A DNA stretch of 32,805 nt, taken from contig CAMDOZ010000016.1 in the NCBI GenBank assembly GCA_945903705.1, forward strand, positions 1 through 32,805, written 5' to 3'. This stretch comes from Fidelibacterota bacterium (lineage in GTDB: Bacteria; Pseudomonadota; Alphaproteobacteria; Rhodospirillales; Rhodospirillaceae). Under the pieces are notes generated by a model, which was given only the letters and a program-made list of their open reading frames with translations, was not told the origin of the DNA and ran no database searches. Positions 15,276 to 22,516 of this stretch are shown here, one piece after another. A program made the position numbers and the translations under genes. The number at the start of each line of letters is the position of its first letter. Position 1 is the stretch's first letter.

Positions 15276-17249
15276 ATGTTGCGCGCAACGAGATCGATCG
15301 TCACGAGGGCCATGGCCCTCGTTTTCATAACAGTGTGCGCCTTCCTTAATATGCAGGGGGCGCGCGCGGAGACAGCCGTTGTACGCCCGACCGGATCGGA
15401 AACGCTCGCGCTGAGCCGCGAGCTCGAAATTCTCGAAGACCCGAGCGGTGAAGCCGGCCTTGCCGATGTGATGGGACCGCTCGGGGCCGGATTCAAGCCC
15501 GCAGGCACCGACCGGCCGGTATTCGGCGTATCGAGAGGCGCCGCCTGGACGCGGGTGAGCGTCGATCTCTCACAGGATCCCCAGCGGGTGACACGGCGCG
15601 CGCAATTCAACGCGCTCCATCCGGACACGGCCTCGTTCTTCATCGTCGACGATGCGGGGAACGTCCTTCGCACCTATCACGGCGGGCTCGACGTCCCCGG
15701 CAGCAACACCTACCGAAAATTCTCGGTCGCCGTCGGCGATCTGGGTGTCGATCGCTTTACGCTCTACGCCCGCCTGACCACCCATTACATCTCGACCCTC
15801 GGGCAGGGTTTGATCACCGCCGAGGAAGAGACGCGGAGTGAAATCGCGGTCGAGCGCATGATGGGCCCGCTGTTCGGCGCGATGCTGCTCGCAGTGCTGT
15901 TCTGCCTTCTGCTGTGGGCCCATTTGCGAGAGGCCGTATACGGCTACGGCTTTGCCGTGGTCTTGAGCATCTTCATCACGTCCCAGCCGCACATGAACCT
16001 GGACCGCATGTTCTGGCCGGCGGCCCTTCAGGGCAGCGACCTCACACGCCTCATATATCTCGGCGGATCAGCGATGGTCCATGCGTTCGGGGTGATGTTC
16101 ACGTCTTATTTTCTGGCCGTTCCGGAACGCCGGCCGCGCCTGCACACCGCCGCATCCATAGCCGCCGCGACGATCGCCGCGGGCATGATCCTGGCCGTGC
16201 TTCTTGCGCCCTACAACTTCCCCACGGTGTTGATCGGCAGCATGCTGATTGCCACGGCGTTCATCGTCGCCATGGTCGTCGATGCGATCCGCGCGCGGAT
16301 GCGATCGGCGATCATGTATGTCGTGGTTACGGCGCCCTTCCTCGTCTGCCTCCTTCTCACAAATGTTGCGAGCTACCACATCATCACCGAGCACCCGATC
16401 TCGATCTCCCTTGCGGTGATCGGGCTGACACTGCTCGTCGTCGGCATCACGCTGGGGCTCGCGGACGGATTCCGCCAGAATTTGGAGGCCAAGGTCCAAG
16501 AGCGCACGGCCGAGCTTTCGCTGGCCAACGAGGCGTTGCGGGAAGCCCACGAGGCGAAGAATCGCATGCTCGGCGTGGTGGCCCACGACTTGCGCAACCC
16601 ACTTTCCGGAATACGCGCGGCGGCCCAGCTGCTGATCGAAATCCCGCTGGCGCAGGACAAACGCGAAACGCTTCTGCGCACCATCCGCGACGGGGCGGAC
16701 GTCACCTTGAGCATGACCGAAGATCTTCTGGATGTCGCAGCCATCCGCGAAGGCAAGGTCGAACTGGTGCCCGATGCCATCGATCTGTCGAAGATGGTTG
16801 AAGGCCGCGCGGAACTCCTGCGCATGACGGCGCAAGCCAAGGACATTGGCCTGCGTCTCGACCTTGCGAAGATCCCGCCGGTATGGGCCGATGCGAAGCG
16901 GGCGGCCCAGGTACTCGACAATCTCGTCAGCAATGCGGTGAAGTACTCGCCGCACAGCGGTGAGGTGACGATTGAGGTGCGGGCCATCAACGGCCGGGCG
17001 CGCCTCGCCGTCATCGACCAAGGCCAAGGTATTCCCGCCGACGAACTCGACGACATATTCGAGCCGTTCGAGCGCGCCTCGCCGCGGCCCACGGGCGGCG
17101 AACGGAGTATCGGGCTCGGGCTTGCCATTGTGAAAAAGCTGGTCGAAGCGCAGAGCGGCGAAATCAGGGTCGAAAGCGCGCCGGGAAAGGGCTCGCGCTT
17201 CGAGATGTTCCTACCCTTCGCCACGACGGTCGTACGCGCGCCGGCGTGA
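15276..17249 (+). CDS. sensor histidine kinase with 7TMR-DISM input module
   Basis: This is a membrane-bound sensor kinase of 657 residues. A signal peptide (about 1-31, ending GARA) is followed by a periplasmic beta-rich domain (about 35-190) of the 7TMR-DISM extracellular type, often linked to carbohydrate sensing. Seven hydrophobic segments lie between about 195 and 400 (PLFGAMLLAVLFCLLLWAHL to SISLAVIGLTLLVVGITLGL), then a short coiled coil (LEAKVQERTAELSLANEAL). The HisKA domain has phosphorylatable His437 in VVAHDLRNPLSG, and the ATPase domain has N box DNLVSNAVKYS, G1 DQGQGIP, F box FEPFERA and G2 GLGLAIVKKL. Thus all catalytic boxes are intact. No response regulator gene lies nearby, so it is an orphan. 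ATG 15276 gives a positively charged signal-peptide start; ATG 15312 is an alternative. It is divergent from the rhamnose operon. Confidence 0.92.
   Translation: MLRATRSIVTRAMALVFITVCAFLNMQGARAETAVVRPTGSETLALSRELEILEDPSGEAGLADVMGPLGAGFKPAGTDRPVFGVSRGAAWTRVSVDLSQDPQRVTRRAQFNALHPDTASFFIVDDAGNVLRTYHGGLDVPGSNTYRKFSVAVGDLGVDRFTLYARLTTHYISTLGQGLITAEEETRSEIAVERMMGPLFGAMLLAVLFCLLLWAHLREAVYGYGFAVVLSIFITSQPHMNLDRMFWPAALQGSDLTRLIYLGGSAMVHAFGVMFTSYFLAVPERRPRLHTAASIAAATIAAGMILAVLLAPYNFPTVLIGSMLIATAFIVAMVVDAIRARMRSAIMYVVVTAPFLVCLLLTNVASYHIITEHPISISLAVIGLTLLVVGITLGLADGFRQNLEAKVQERTAELSLANEALREAHEAKNRMLGVVAHDLRNPLSGIRAAAQLLIEIPLAQDKRETLLRTIRDGADVTLSMTEDLLDVAAIREGKVELVPDAIDLSKMVEGRAELLRMTAQAKDIGLRLDLAKIPPVWADAKRAAQVLDNLVSNAVKYSPHSGEVTIEVRAINGRARLAVIDQGQGIPADELDDIFEPFERASPRPTGGERSIGLGLAIVKKLVEAQSGEIRVESAPGKGSRFEMFLPFATTVVRAPA
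15303..15322. repeat. perfect 20-base palindrome inside the start of the kinase gene
   Basis: The bases from ACGAGGGCCA to TGGCCCTCGT form a perfect inverted repeat covering codons 10-16 of the histidine kinase, followed on the plus strand by TTTTC. As RNA it would fold to an 8-base stem with a CATG loop and a short U-run, resembling a small intrinsic terminator or attenuator. As DNA it could be a dimeric-protein site. It also holds the alternative ATG 15312. Function is unknown. Confidence 0.5.
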
Positions 17250-17265
17250 AGCTTCTCTCCTTCGA

Positions 17266-17772
17266 TCACGCACCTTTCGTGGCACGCCAGAATTGAAGGG
17301 TGCGTTCGGAGACGGTCCCCTCACCTTCGTTTGCGGCAATATCCAAGAGACAGGCGAGGAGCGCGTCGGCTTCGATTGTTAGGCCGACGTGCCGCAAGAA
17401 CAGCATGATACGCGTCAACCGCAGATGATTGTGATTGAGCGGCTCGAGCCAATGGGCCCGGCGGGCGAAATCGGCGGCGCGCACCACAGCCCCATCCTTC
17501 CGCTCGAGCCCAAAGAACTCCAGCATCAGATCGAGGGATCGCTGCGCCCGTGCTTGGAGATCGCCTTCCGTGCGAAAGCTCGCGATATCGGCGGCAGAAA
17601 GAAGTGGCGCATCGGGATTGAAGCGGCTCGGCTCCGGCAATGGAAAGAGCCACTGGACGAAGTCATGCACCATCTCGAGACGCTTATGGTCCCAACACCA
17701 AATCTCGCCGATGGCCCGGCCCGCGCCGTCGCGGCCAGTCCCGCGGTAGAAGTTGAGAAGATCGCTTGCCAC
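17266..17772 (-). CDS. opioid growth factor receptor (OGFr)-domain protein
   Basis: This 168-residue cytoplasmic protein matches the conserved N-terminal region of the OGFr family, known in animals from the opioid growth factor receptor and also found in scattered bacteria. The diagnostic segments are LLNFYRGTGRDGAGR, LEMVHDFVQWLFPLPEPS followed by RFNPDAPLLS, and RSLDLMLEFFGLE, then LEPLNHNHLRLTRIM. No signal peptide or membrane segment is visible. The bacterial function is not established and I do not infer receptor activity. The start is GTG 17772, 25 bases beyond the hsp20 terminator T-run, so its promoter must lie in or before that region, or it depends on read-through. It converges with the histidine kinase gene, 16 bases apart. 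Confidence 0.85.
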   Translation of the reverse strand: MASDLLNFYRGTGRDGAGRAIGEIWCWDHKRLEMVHDFVQWLFPLPEPSRFNPDAPLLSAADIASFRTEGDLQARAQRSLDLMLEFFGLERKDGAVVRAADFARRAHWLEPLNHNHLRLTRIMLFLRHVGLTIEADALLACLLDIAANEGEGTVSERTLQFWRATKGA

Positions 17773-17796
17773 GGCGCGATTTTACTCTCACGCCGG

Positions 17797-17835
17797 AAAA
17801 GAAAAAGCGCGCGCCGGAGGGGACCGGCGCGCGCT
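17797..17835 (-). terminator. intrinsic terminator of the hsp20 gene
   Basis: On the minus strand a perfect 12-base stem, AGCGCGCGCCGG with CCGGCGCGCGCT, closes a 6-base loop and is followed by TTTTCTTTT. It starts 31 bases after the hsp20 stop. This is the strongest intrinsic terminator in the window. Confidence 0.92.
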
Positions 17836-17865
17836 CGAGTTAAACCAGATCTAATCTCTACAGGC

Positions 17866-18312
17866 TTAAGCCGCCTGGGCGATGGTCTTGGAGGTATTGG
17901 CGTTGCCGGCGATCGCAACCTTGCGCGGCTTCAGGGCTTCCGGGATCTCGCGCTTGAGGTCGATGTGGAGCAAGCCGTTTTCCATGGTCGCGCCGGTGAC
18001 CAGGATATGGTCGGCCAATTGGAACTTGCGCTCAAACGAGCGGCCGGCGATTCCACGGTGGAGATACGTCGCCGCTTCATCCTGCGAGGTCTTGCCGCGG
18101 ACCGTCAGAGTGTGGTTCTCGACCTGCACGTCGAGGTCCTTGTCGGCAAAGCCAGCGACCGCAAAGGTAATGCGGTACGCGTCGTCACCGGCTTTCGCGA
18201 TGTTGTACGGCGGATAGGCGGGGGCATCGTTGAGCGTCGCGTCAAACAGACGGGTCAGATTGTCGAATCCGACAGACGCACGATAAAGGGGGGAAAGGTC
18301 GAAGGTACGCAT
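17866..18312 (-). CDS. small heat-shock protein, Hsp20/IbpA family
   Basis: This ATP-independent holdase chaperone binds unfolding proteins in the cytoplasm and forms oligomers. It has 148 residues. The N-terminus MRTFDLSPLYRASVGFDNL is typical of the alphaproteobacterial/IbpA type. The alpha-crystallin domain runs from about PAYPPYNI to the signature MENGLLHIDLKREIPEALKP, whose A-x-x-x-N-G-x-L pattern (ATMENGLL) and final I-P-E-A-L are intact. Longer in-frame starts exist (MENIPM, and one further up), but ATG 18312 has GGAG 9 bases upstream and those longer starts fall within the leader hairpin. The leader (see 18315-18339) appears to hide the ribosome-binding site at low temperature, and a strong terminator follows the gene, so it is probably a single-gene heat-shock unit. 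Confidence 0.94.
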   Translation of the reverse strand: MRTFDLSPLYRASVGFDNLTRLFDATLNDAPAYPPYNIAKAGDDAYRITFAVAGFADKDLDVQVENHTLTVRGKTSQDEAATYLHRGIAGRSFERKFQLADHILVTGATMENGLLHIDLKREIPEALKPRKVAIAGNANTSKTIAQAA

Positions 18313-18314
18313 AG

Positions 18315-18339
18315 GAATATTCTCCATTGAGCAATATTC
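18315..18339 (-). promoter_or_regulatory. ROSE-like RNA thermometer hairpin in the hsp20 leader
   Basis: On the minus strand the leader just before the hsp20 ATG reads GAATATT, G, CTC, loop AATG, GAG, AATATTC: a 10-base-pair stem with a single bulged G, and the Shine-Dalgarno GGAG is caught in it. The 5' arm contains TTGCT, the U(U/C)GCU signature of ROSE elements, in which the bulged G opposite the ribosome-binding site keeps the helix meltable on heating. A second, upstream hairpin is built on ACGAG/CTCGT (around 18379-18393). ROSE elements are known on rhizobial small heat-shock genes. Sequence and position are direct observations; temperature control is inference. Confidence 0.72.
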
Positions 18340-18475
18340 GGAGAGCGCGTTTATCAAGCTGCCGGGCTTAAGGTCCCGAGACGAGATGTCCTCGTTGGGG
18401 TCCCCTAAAGCCGCGACGCGCCTGAATGGCCGCGCCCGTTGGCCGAACAGGCCCCGAAGGCGCCTGCGGGATTGG

Positions 18476-18503
18476 ATTTAAGGTGGGAATGGCCGGCCGC
18501 AAG
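18476..18503 (-). promoter_or_regulatory. possible RpoH-type promoter of hsp20
   Basis: The minus strand carries CTTGCG (18503-18498), 14 bases, then CCTTAAAT (18483-18476), close to the heat-shock sigma-32 pattern CTTG...C(C/T)TAT-T with one or two mismatches. A start near 18465 would give a leader of about 150 bases. The gap 18358-18553 also holds a UUCG-loop hairpin on the minus strand (CAGG...CCTG, 18448-18466) with no T-run after it. Confidence 0.35.
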
Positions 18504-18553
18504 GGGCCGAATCGGGAAAAATTCACTCTTTTCCGTGGGCCGGCGACCGCGAA

Positions 18554-19120
18554 TTAGTGCGGCAATTCGCCTTCAGTGGGCATTGCGTCTTCGCGGCGGT
18601 CGTCCTCGCGGTGGACCATGGCGATGCGGCGCAAGTCCTTGAGCACCGGATCGAGGGCTTTGAGTTTCTTCTCGAGGTCCGGGCGGAAGGTGGGCGGCAA
18701 ATCCCCCTGCAGCAGCCGGCCGACGATGTCGCACTGGCGCGCCAGCGAGTTCACGGCATCGATGAGACTCCGGGACTTGGGCGTATGGGAATCGTGCACG
18801 GAGCGGAGGTTGTTCATCAGCATGTGGATCATGGCTTTGATGAAGGGATCGGCCTTCTTCATCTTGTCGACCATGGTGTCGATCGGGATGACGGTGAGCT
18901 TCGAATCCTCGAGCGCAAAGGCCGTGGCCATGCGCGGGCTGCCGTCAATCACCGCCATCTCGCCGAAGAGCTCACCCTTACGGACGGTCGCGAGCGGGAT
19001 CTTGCGGCCCTGGGCTTCGCGATAAAGACCGACGGCGCCGCTGTTGACGATATAGGCGGCATCACCGCCTTCGCCCTGCTTGAACAGCACCTTACCCTTG
19101 GGAAACGAAACGACGTCCAC
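18554..19120 (-). CDS. cyclic nucleotide-binding-domain protein without a DNA-binding domain
   Basis: This is a 188-residue cytoplasmic protein. Residues about 1-115 form a cNMP-binding (CRP-type) beta roll: VSFPKGKVLFKQGEGGDAAY, VNSGAVGLYREAQG, then the phosphate-binding cassette KGELFGEMAVIDGSPRMATA (G-E-x-A...R-x-A) and a helix resembling the CRP C-helix. The remaining roughly 70 residues are helical and charged, with no helix-turn-helix, so it is not a CRP-type repressor or activator. It may regulate a partner by binding cAMP, cGMP or another ligand. The longest frame starts at GTG 19150; GTG 19120 has GAAGG about 8 bases upstream and begins right at the domain, so I prefer it. The gene follows korB by 169 bases. 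Confidence 0.82.
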   Translation of the reverse strand: MDVVSFPKGKVLFKQGEGGDAAYIVNSGAVGLYREAQGRKIPLATVRKGELFGEMAVIDGSPRMATAFALEDSKLTVIPIDTMVDKMKKADPFIKAMIHMLMNNLRSVHDSHTPKSRSLIDAVNSLARQCDIVGRLLQGDLPPTFRPDLEKKLKALDPVLKDLRRIAMVHREDDRREDAMPTEGELPH

Positions 19121-19289
19121 GCCCCACCCTTCGCAGAATCGCGAGGCCACCCCTACGCGCGATCCATCCCCTTATTTTTCAACGGAAATCCGGGGAAAGT
19201 CAAAGTCTTCCCAAAAAGTTGCCCAGGGTGGAATGCGCCTAAGTTGCGCAGTGCACCGCGACGTTCAACGCGCGTGACGCGATGGGCCG

Positions 19290-20312
19290 TTAAGTCACCT
19301 GCCAGGTATTCCCGGAGCGCATGAGCTTATCGAGGTCGCCGGGGCCCTTGGCGCGGGCGACGGCGTCCTGAGCCGCGACGGCCGTCTCATAGGACGGCGC
19401 CGGGTCGCAATAGATGACGCCGAGCACTTCCGGGAAATGGGGCGGCCGCAGCGCGGCGAGGAGACCGGCGAGGACCCGGTTCTTTTCGTCGTGAACCAAG
19501 ATGTCGGCTTCCGTCACGCCGTTCTCGCCGAGGGTGACGACTTCGAGCGCGAAGGTCTTGGGATTGAGTTTGAGGCCCTTGTTGCGCTCCTTGCCGAAGA
19601 TTGCAGGCTGGCCGTGTTTAACGTGGACCTGCATGTCGGCGGCCACCGCCTTCTCGGTGAAGTCGGCGAAGACCGCGTCATTGTAGACGATGCAGTTCTG
19701 GATGATCTCGATGAACGACGCGCCCTTGTGCGCGCGCGCGCGGGAGAAGAGTTCGCCGAGTTCCTTCGCCTGGACGTCGATGCCGCGGGCAATGAAGCGC
19801 GCGTTGCATCCAAGCGCGAAGGTGCAGGCTTCCGCCGGGCTGTCGACGCTGCCCATGGGCGTCGAGGGCGAACGCTGCCCGACGCGGGACGTCGGCGAGG
19901 CTTGGCCCTTGGTCAGGCCATAGACTTCGTTGTTGAACAGCAGAATGTTGATGTCGATGTTCCGGCGCAGGGCGTGGAACAGGTGGTTGCCGCCGATGGA
20001 GAGCGCGTCGCCGTCGCCGGTGACCATCCACACATCGAGTTCCGGACGCGACAGCTTGAGGCCCGTCGCGACCGCCGGCGCGCGGCCGTGGATCGTGTGG
20101 AAACCATAGGTCGCCATGTAATAGGGAAAGCGCGACGAGCAACCAATGCCGGAGACGAACACCGTGTTCTCGGGCCGCACGCCCATGTCGGCGAGGGCCT
20201 TGTGCATCGCCTTGAGGATGGCGTAGTCGCCGCACCCCGGGCACCAGCGCACTTCCTGGTCGGACGCGAAATCCTTCGGCGTAAGCTTTTCGGGCTGGAC
20301 CTGGACGTTCAT
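19290..20312 (-). CDS. korB: 2-oxoglutarate:ferredoxin oxidoreductase, beta subunit
   Basis: KorB is the thiamine-diphosphate subunit of a 2-oxoacid:ferredoxin oxidoreductase, which decarboxylates 2-oxoglutarate to succinyl-CoA with reduction of ferredoxin (reversible in some organisms). The protein has 340 residues. WCPGCGDYAILKA and GIGCSSRFPYY hold cysteines that in this family help bind the single 4Fe-4S cluster, and VTGDGDALSIGGNH plus LLFNNEVYGLTKGQ is the thiamine-diphosphate/Mg motif (GDGD...NN). The TSRVGQRSPSTPMGSVDSP segment and the C-terminal region fit the KorB clade seen in actinobacteria and alphaproteobacteria. It begins in an ATGA overlap with korA, so the subunits are translationally coupled. 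The separate delta (ferredoxin) subunit of anaerobic four-subunit enzymes is absent. Confidence 0.93.
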   Translation of the reverse strand: MNVQVQPEKLTPKDFASDQEVRWCPGCGDYAILKAMHKALADMGVRPENTVFVSGIGCSSRFPYYMATYGFHTIHGRAPAVATGLKLSRPELDVWMVTGDGDALSIGGNHLFHALRRNIDINILLFNNEVYGLTKGQASPTSRVGQRSPSTPMGSVDSPAEACTFALGCNARFIARGIDVQAKELGELFSRARAHKGASFIEIIQNCIVYNDAVFADFTEKAVAADMQVHVKHGQPAIFGKERNKGLKLNPKTFALEVVTLGENGVTEADILVHDEKNRVLAGLLAALRPPHFPEVLGVIYCDPAPSYETAVAAQDAVARAKGPGDLDKLMRSGNTWQVT

Positions 20313-22207
20313 GCTTGCACCTGGGTAGCGAGTTGCGACCGGATGGCGTCTTCGACTTCCACTATTTTGAGCGGCTGGCCGGACACCTTCAGAAGGCCCT
20401 TGGCGTCGACGAGATACTGGCCCCGCAGGAGCTGCAGCATCTGGCCGTTGTTCATCTCGGCCACCAGGACTTTATCGTAGCTCTTAAGGAGAGCCCCGAG
20501 ATTACGCGGCAGCGGCCACACGTGCCGGATATGGATGTGCGAAACGTCGAGGCCTTTGCCGCGCATGTTGTGGACCGCGCGATTGATCGGGCCGAATGTC
20601 GAGCCCCAGCCCACGACCGCAAGCTTGCCCTTGGTATCGCCGATCTCGACATGCTGCTCAGGGATATCGTCGGCGATGTTGTTGATCTTGGCGGCGCGGG
20701 TGTCGGTCATCTTCTGATGGTTCGTCGCGTCGTAAGAGATATTGCCCGAGTTGTAGTCCTTCTCGATGCCGCCAATACGATGCATGAGACCGGGCGTTCC
20801 CGGAATGGCCCATGTCCGCGCCAACGTCTTCGGATCACGGACGAAGGGATGGAAACCTTCCGGATCGGTGCGGAACTGAACCTTGAACGGCTTGTAGTTG
20901 GCCATGGTCGGAATGAGCCACGGCTCGGCGGCATTGGCGATATAGCCGTCCGAGAGCAGCATCACCGGCGTCATGTACTTGGTGGCGAGCCGCACGGCCT
21001 CGATCGCCACTTCGAAGCAATCGCCGGGTGAGCGCGACGCGATCACGGGGATCGGAGCGTCGGCATTGCGTCCGAAGACGGCAAGGAAAAGATCCGACTG
21101 TTCGGTCTTGGTGGGAAGGCCCGTCGACGGACCGCCGCGCTGCGTGTTGACCACGACCAGCGGCAGCTCGGTCGAGATTGCCAATCCGATGGCTTCAGTC
21201 TTGAGCGCGATACCCGGACCCGACGAGGCCGTGACGCCCATCTTGCCGGCATAAGAGGCACCGATGGCCGCGCAGCAGGCCGCGATCTCGTCTTCCGCCT
21301 GGAAGGTGGTGATGCCGTACTGCTTCATGCGCGCAAGGATGTGCAGGATCGGCGAAGACGGCGTGATCGGATAGGAGGCGAGCACCAGCTCGAGGCCGGC
21401 AAGTTGCGCCCCCGCGGCAAGACCCCAGGAGAGCGCCTCGGCGCCGGAGACCAGGCGGTACGTGCCCGGTTCGACCTTGACGCTCGGCATCGAGACCGGA
21501 GCGACGTCGCCCGCGAGCTCGTGGGTTTCGCCATAGGCGTGTCCGGCGCGCAGGGCCGCGAGGTTGGCCTGACCGATGGGATCCTCGGCGCCGAACTTGC
21601 GGCTGACGTAGTCCAACGTCGATTTCATTTCGCGGTCGTACATCCACGAGACGAGACCGAGGACCCAGAGATTTTTTGTTCTGAGCGCTTCCTTCTGAGA
21701 TACGCCGAAGGGCTTCGCAACTTCCAGCGCCTGGGCCGAGATATCGATCTCCATGACGCGGAATTCTTTGAGCGTGCCGTCGGTGCGCGGATCGACCGTG
21801 AAGCCCGCGCGCTTGATATCCTTTTCCTTGAAGGCGCCGGAATCGAGGATCACGAGACCGCCCTTGCGCAGGCCTTTGTAGTTGACCATGAGCGCGGCGG
21901 GATTGAGGGCCACCAGCACGTCCGGCTGATCGCCGGCGGTTTTCACCACCCGCGAACCGAAGTTGATCTGGAACGCCGAGACGCCGTAGGTCGTGCCGGT
22001 CGGCGCGCGGATCTCGGCGGGGAAATCGGGGAACGTCGCGAGGGAATTTCCCGCGAGCGCGGTCTCCATCGAGAACTGACTGCCGAGCATCTGTACGCCG
22101 TCGCCGGAGTCACCGGCGAACCGCACAACGATGGCATCAAGTTCAGATTTTTGGACTGGCGCGCCGTCGGGCGCGCTTCCTCTTATGTCTTTGGCCTGCA
22201 AGTTCAT
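20309..22207 (-). CDS. korA: 2-oxoglutarate:ferredoxin oxidoreductase, alpha subunit (fused gamma-alpha)
   Basis: KorA is 632 residues and combines the gamma domain (about 25-220: VRFAGDSGDGVQMLGSQF, with the CoA-binding-type segment) and the alpha domain (about 240-630: SYPITPSSPI, EDEIAACCAAIGASYAG, TASSGPGIALKTEA, NTQRGGPSTGLPTKTEQ). Two-subunit KorAB enzymes of this layout are known to work under air in Mycobacterium and Magnetococcus-type bacteria, as a bypass or partner of the normal 2-oxoglutarate dehydrogenase step; that role is inferred here. Start ATG 22207 has GGAG 8 bases upstream. korB follows in a 4-base overlap. The electron acceptor is probably a ferredoxin such as the FdxA encoded at 26988-27323. 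Confidence 0.93.
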   Translation of the reverse strand: MNLQAKDIRGSAPDGAPVQKSELDAIVVRFAGDSGDGVQMLGSQFSMETALAGNSLATFPDFPAEIRAPTGTTYGVSAFQINFGSRVVKTAGDQPDVLVALNPAALMVNYKGLRKGGLVILDSGAFKEKDIKRAGFTVDPRTDGTLKEFRVMEIDISAQALEVAKPFGVSQKEALRTKNLWVLGLVSWMYDREMKSTLDYVSRKFGAEDPIGQANLAALRAGHAYGETHELAGDVAPVSMPSVKVEPGTYRLVSGAEALSWGLAAGAQLAGLELVLASYPITPSSPILHILARMKQYGITTFQAEDEIAACCAAIGASYAGKMGVTASSGPGIALKTEAIGLAISTELPLVVVNTQRGGPSTGLPTKTEQSDLFLAVFGRNADAPIPVIASRSPGDCFEVAIEAVRLATKYMTPVMLLSDGYIANAAEPWLIPTMANYKPFKVQFRTDPEGFHPFVRDPKTLARTWAIPGTPGLMHRIGGIEKDYNSGNISYDATNHQKMTDTRAAKINNIADDIPEQHVEIGDTKGKLAVVGWGSTFGPINRAVHNMRGKGLDVSHIHIRHVWPLPRNLGALLKSYDKVLVAEMNNGQMLQLLRGQYLVDAKGLLKVSGQPLKIVEVEDAIRSQLATQVQA

Positions 22208-22516
22208 AAGGTCATCTCCCGTACGGGTTCTGCGCCCAATAACAAGCTCGCAACGCTGGCGCGTGTCCGGACGGAAAACGAAGTTTCACTTTTCCTGAAC
22301 ACACCGGGGGACAGTCTAACGGACATATGCGGCAGGCTTAATAAAAAAAGGGCGGTAACAAGGGGCGCCTGACCTAGAGCACCGGGACTCCATGGTCAAT
22401 CGAGAAGCCGTAAAAAATGTCGTGGAGTCAGAGGCTAACAACAGTGCGGCGGGCGAACAGCTCTAGCCGCGATGCACACTTACCTAAGCCTGCATCGGCG
22501 GTCTTTTGCTTATCTG
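22208..22516. promoter_or_regulatory. korA upstream region with imperfect palindrome at 22471-22496
   Basis: This 309-base gap precedes korA and follows the metC stop. I see no gene in it. Its clearest structure is GATGCA (22471-22476) and TGCATC (22491-22496), with a nested CTTA/TAAG, and the flanking GCCGC/GGCGG can extend the stem with one bulge. The plus-strand copy is followed by TCTTTTG, which is the wrong side for terminating metC. No clear -35/-10 pair for korA could be picked. An operator is possible. Confidence 0.35.

Noticed and set aside
15089-15673. N-terminal extension of the GT-C membrane protein (about 195 residues)
   Set aside because: It overlaps the signal peptide and sensor domain of the histidine kinase on the other strand and reads like non-coding translation; a start near 15088 leaves a normal first membrane segment.
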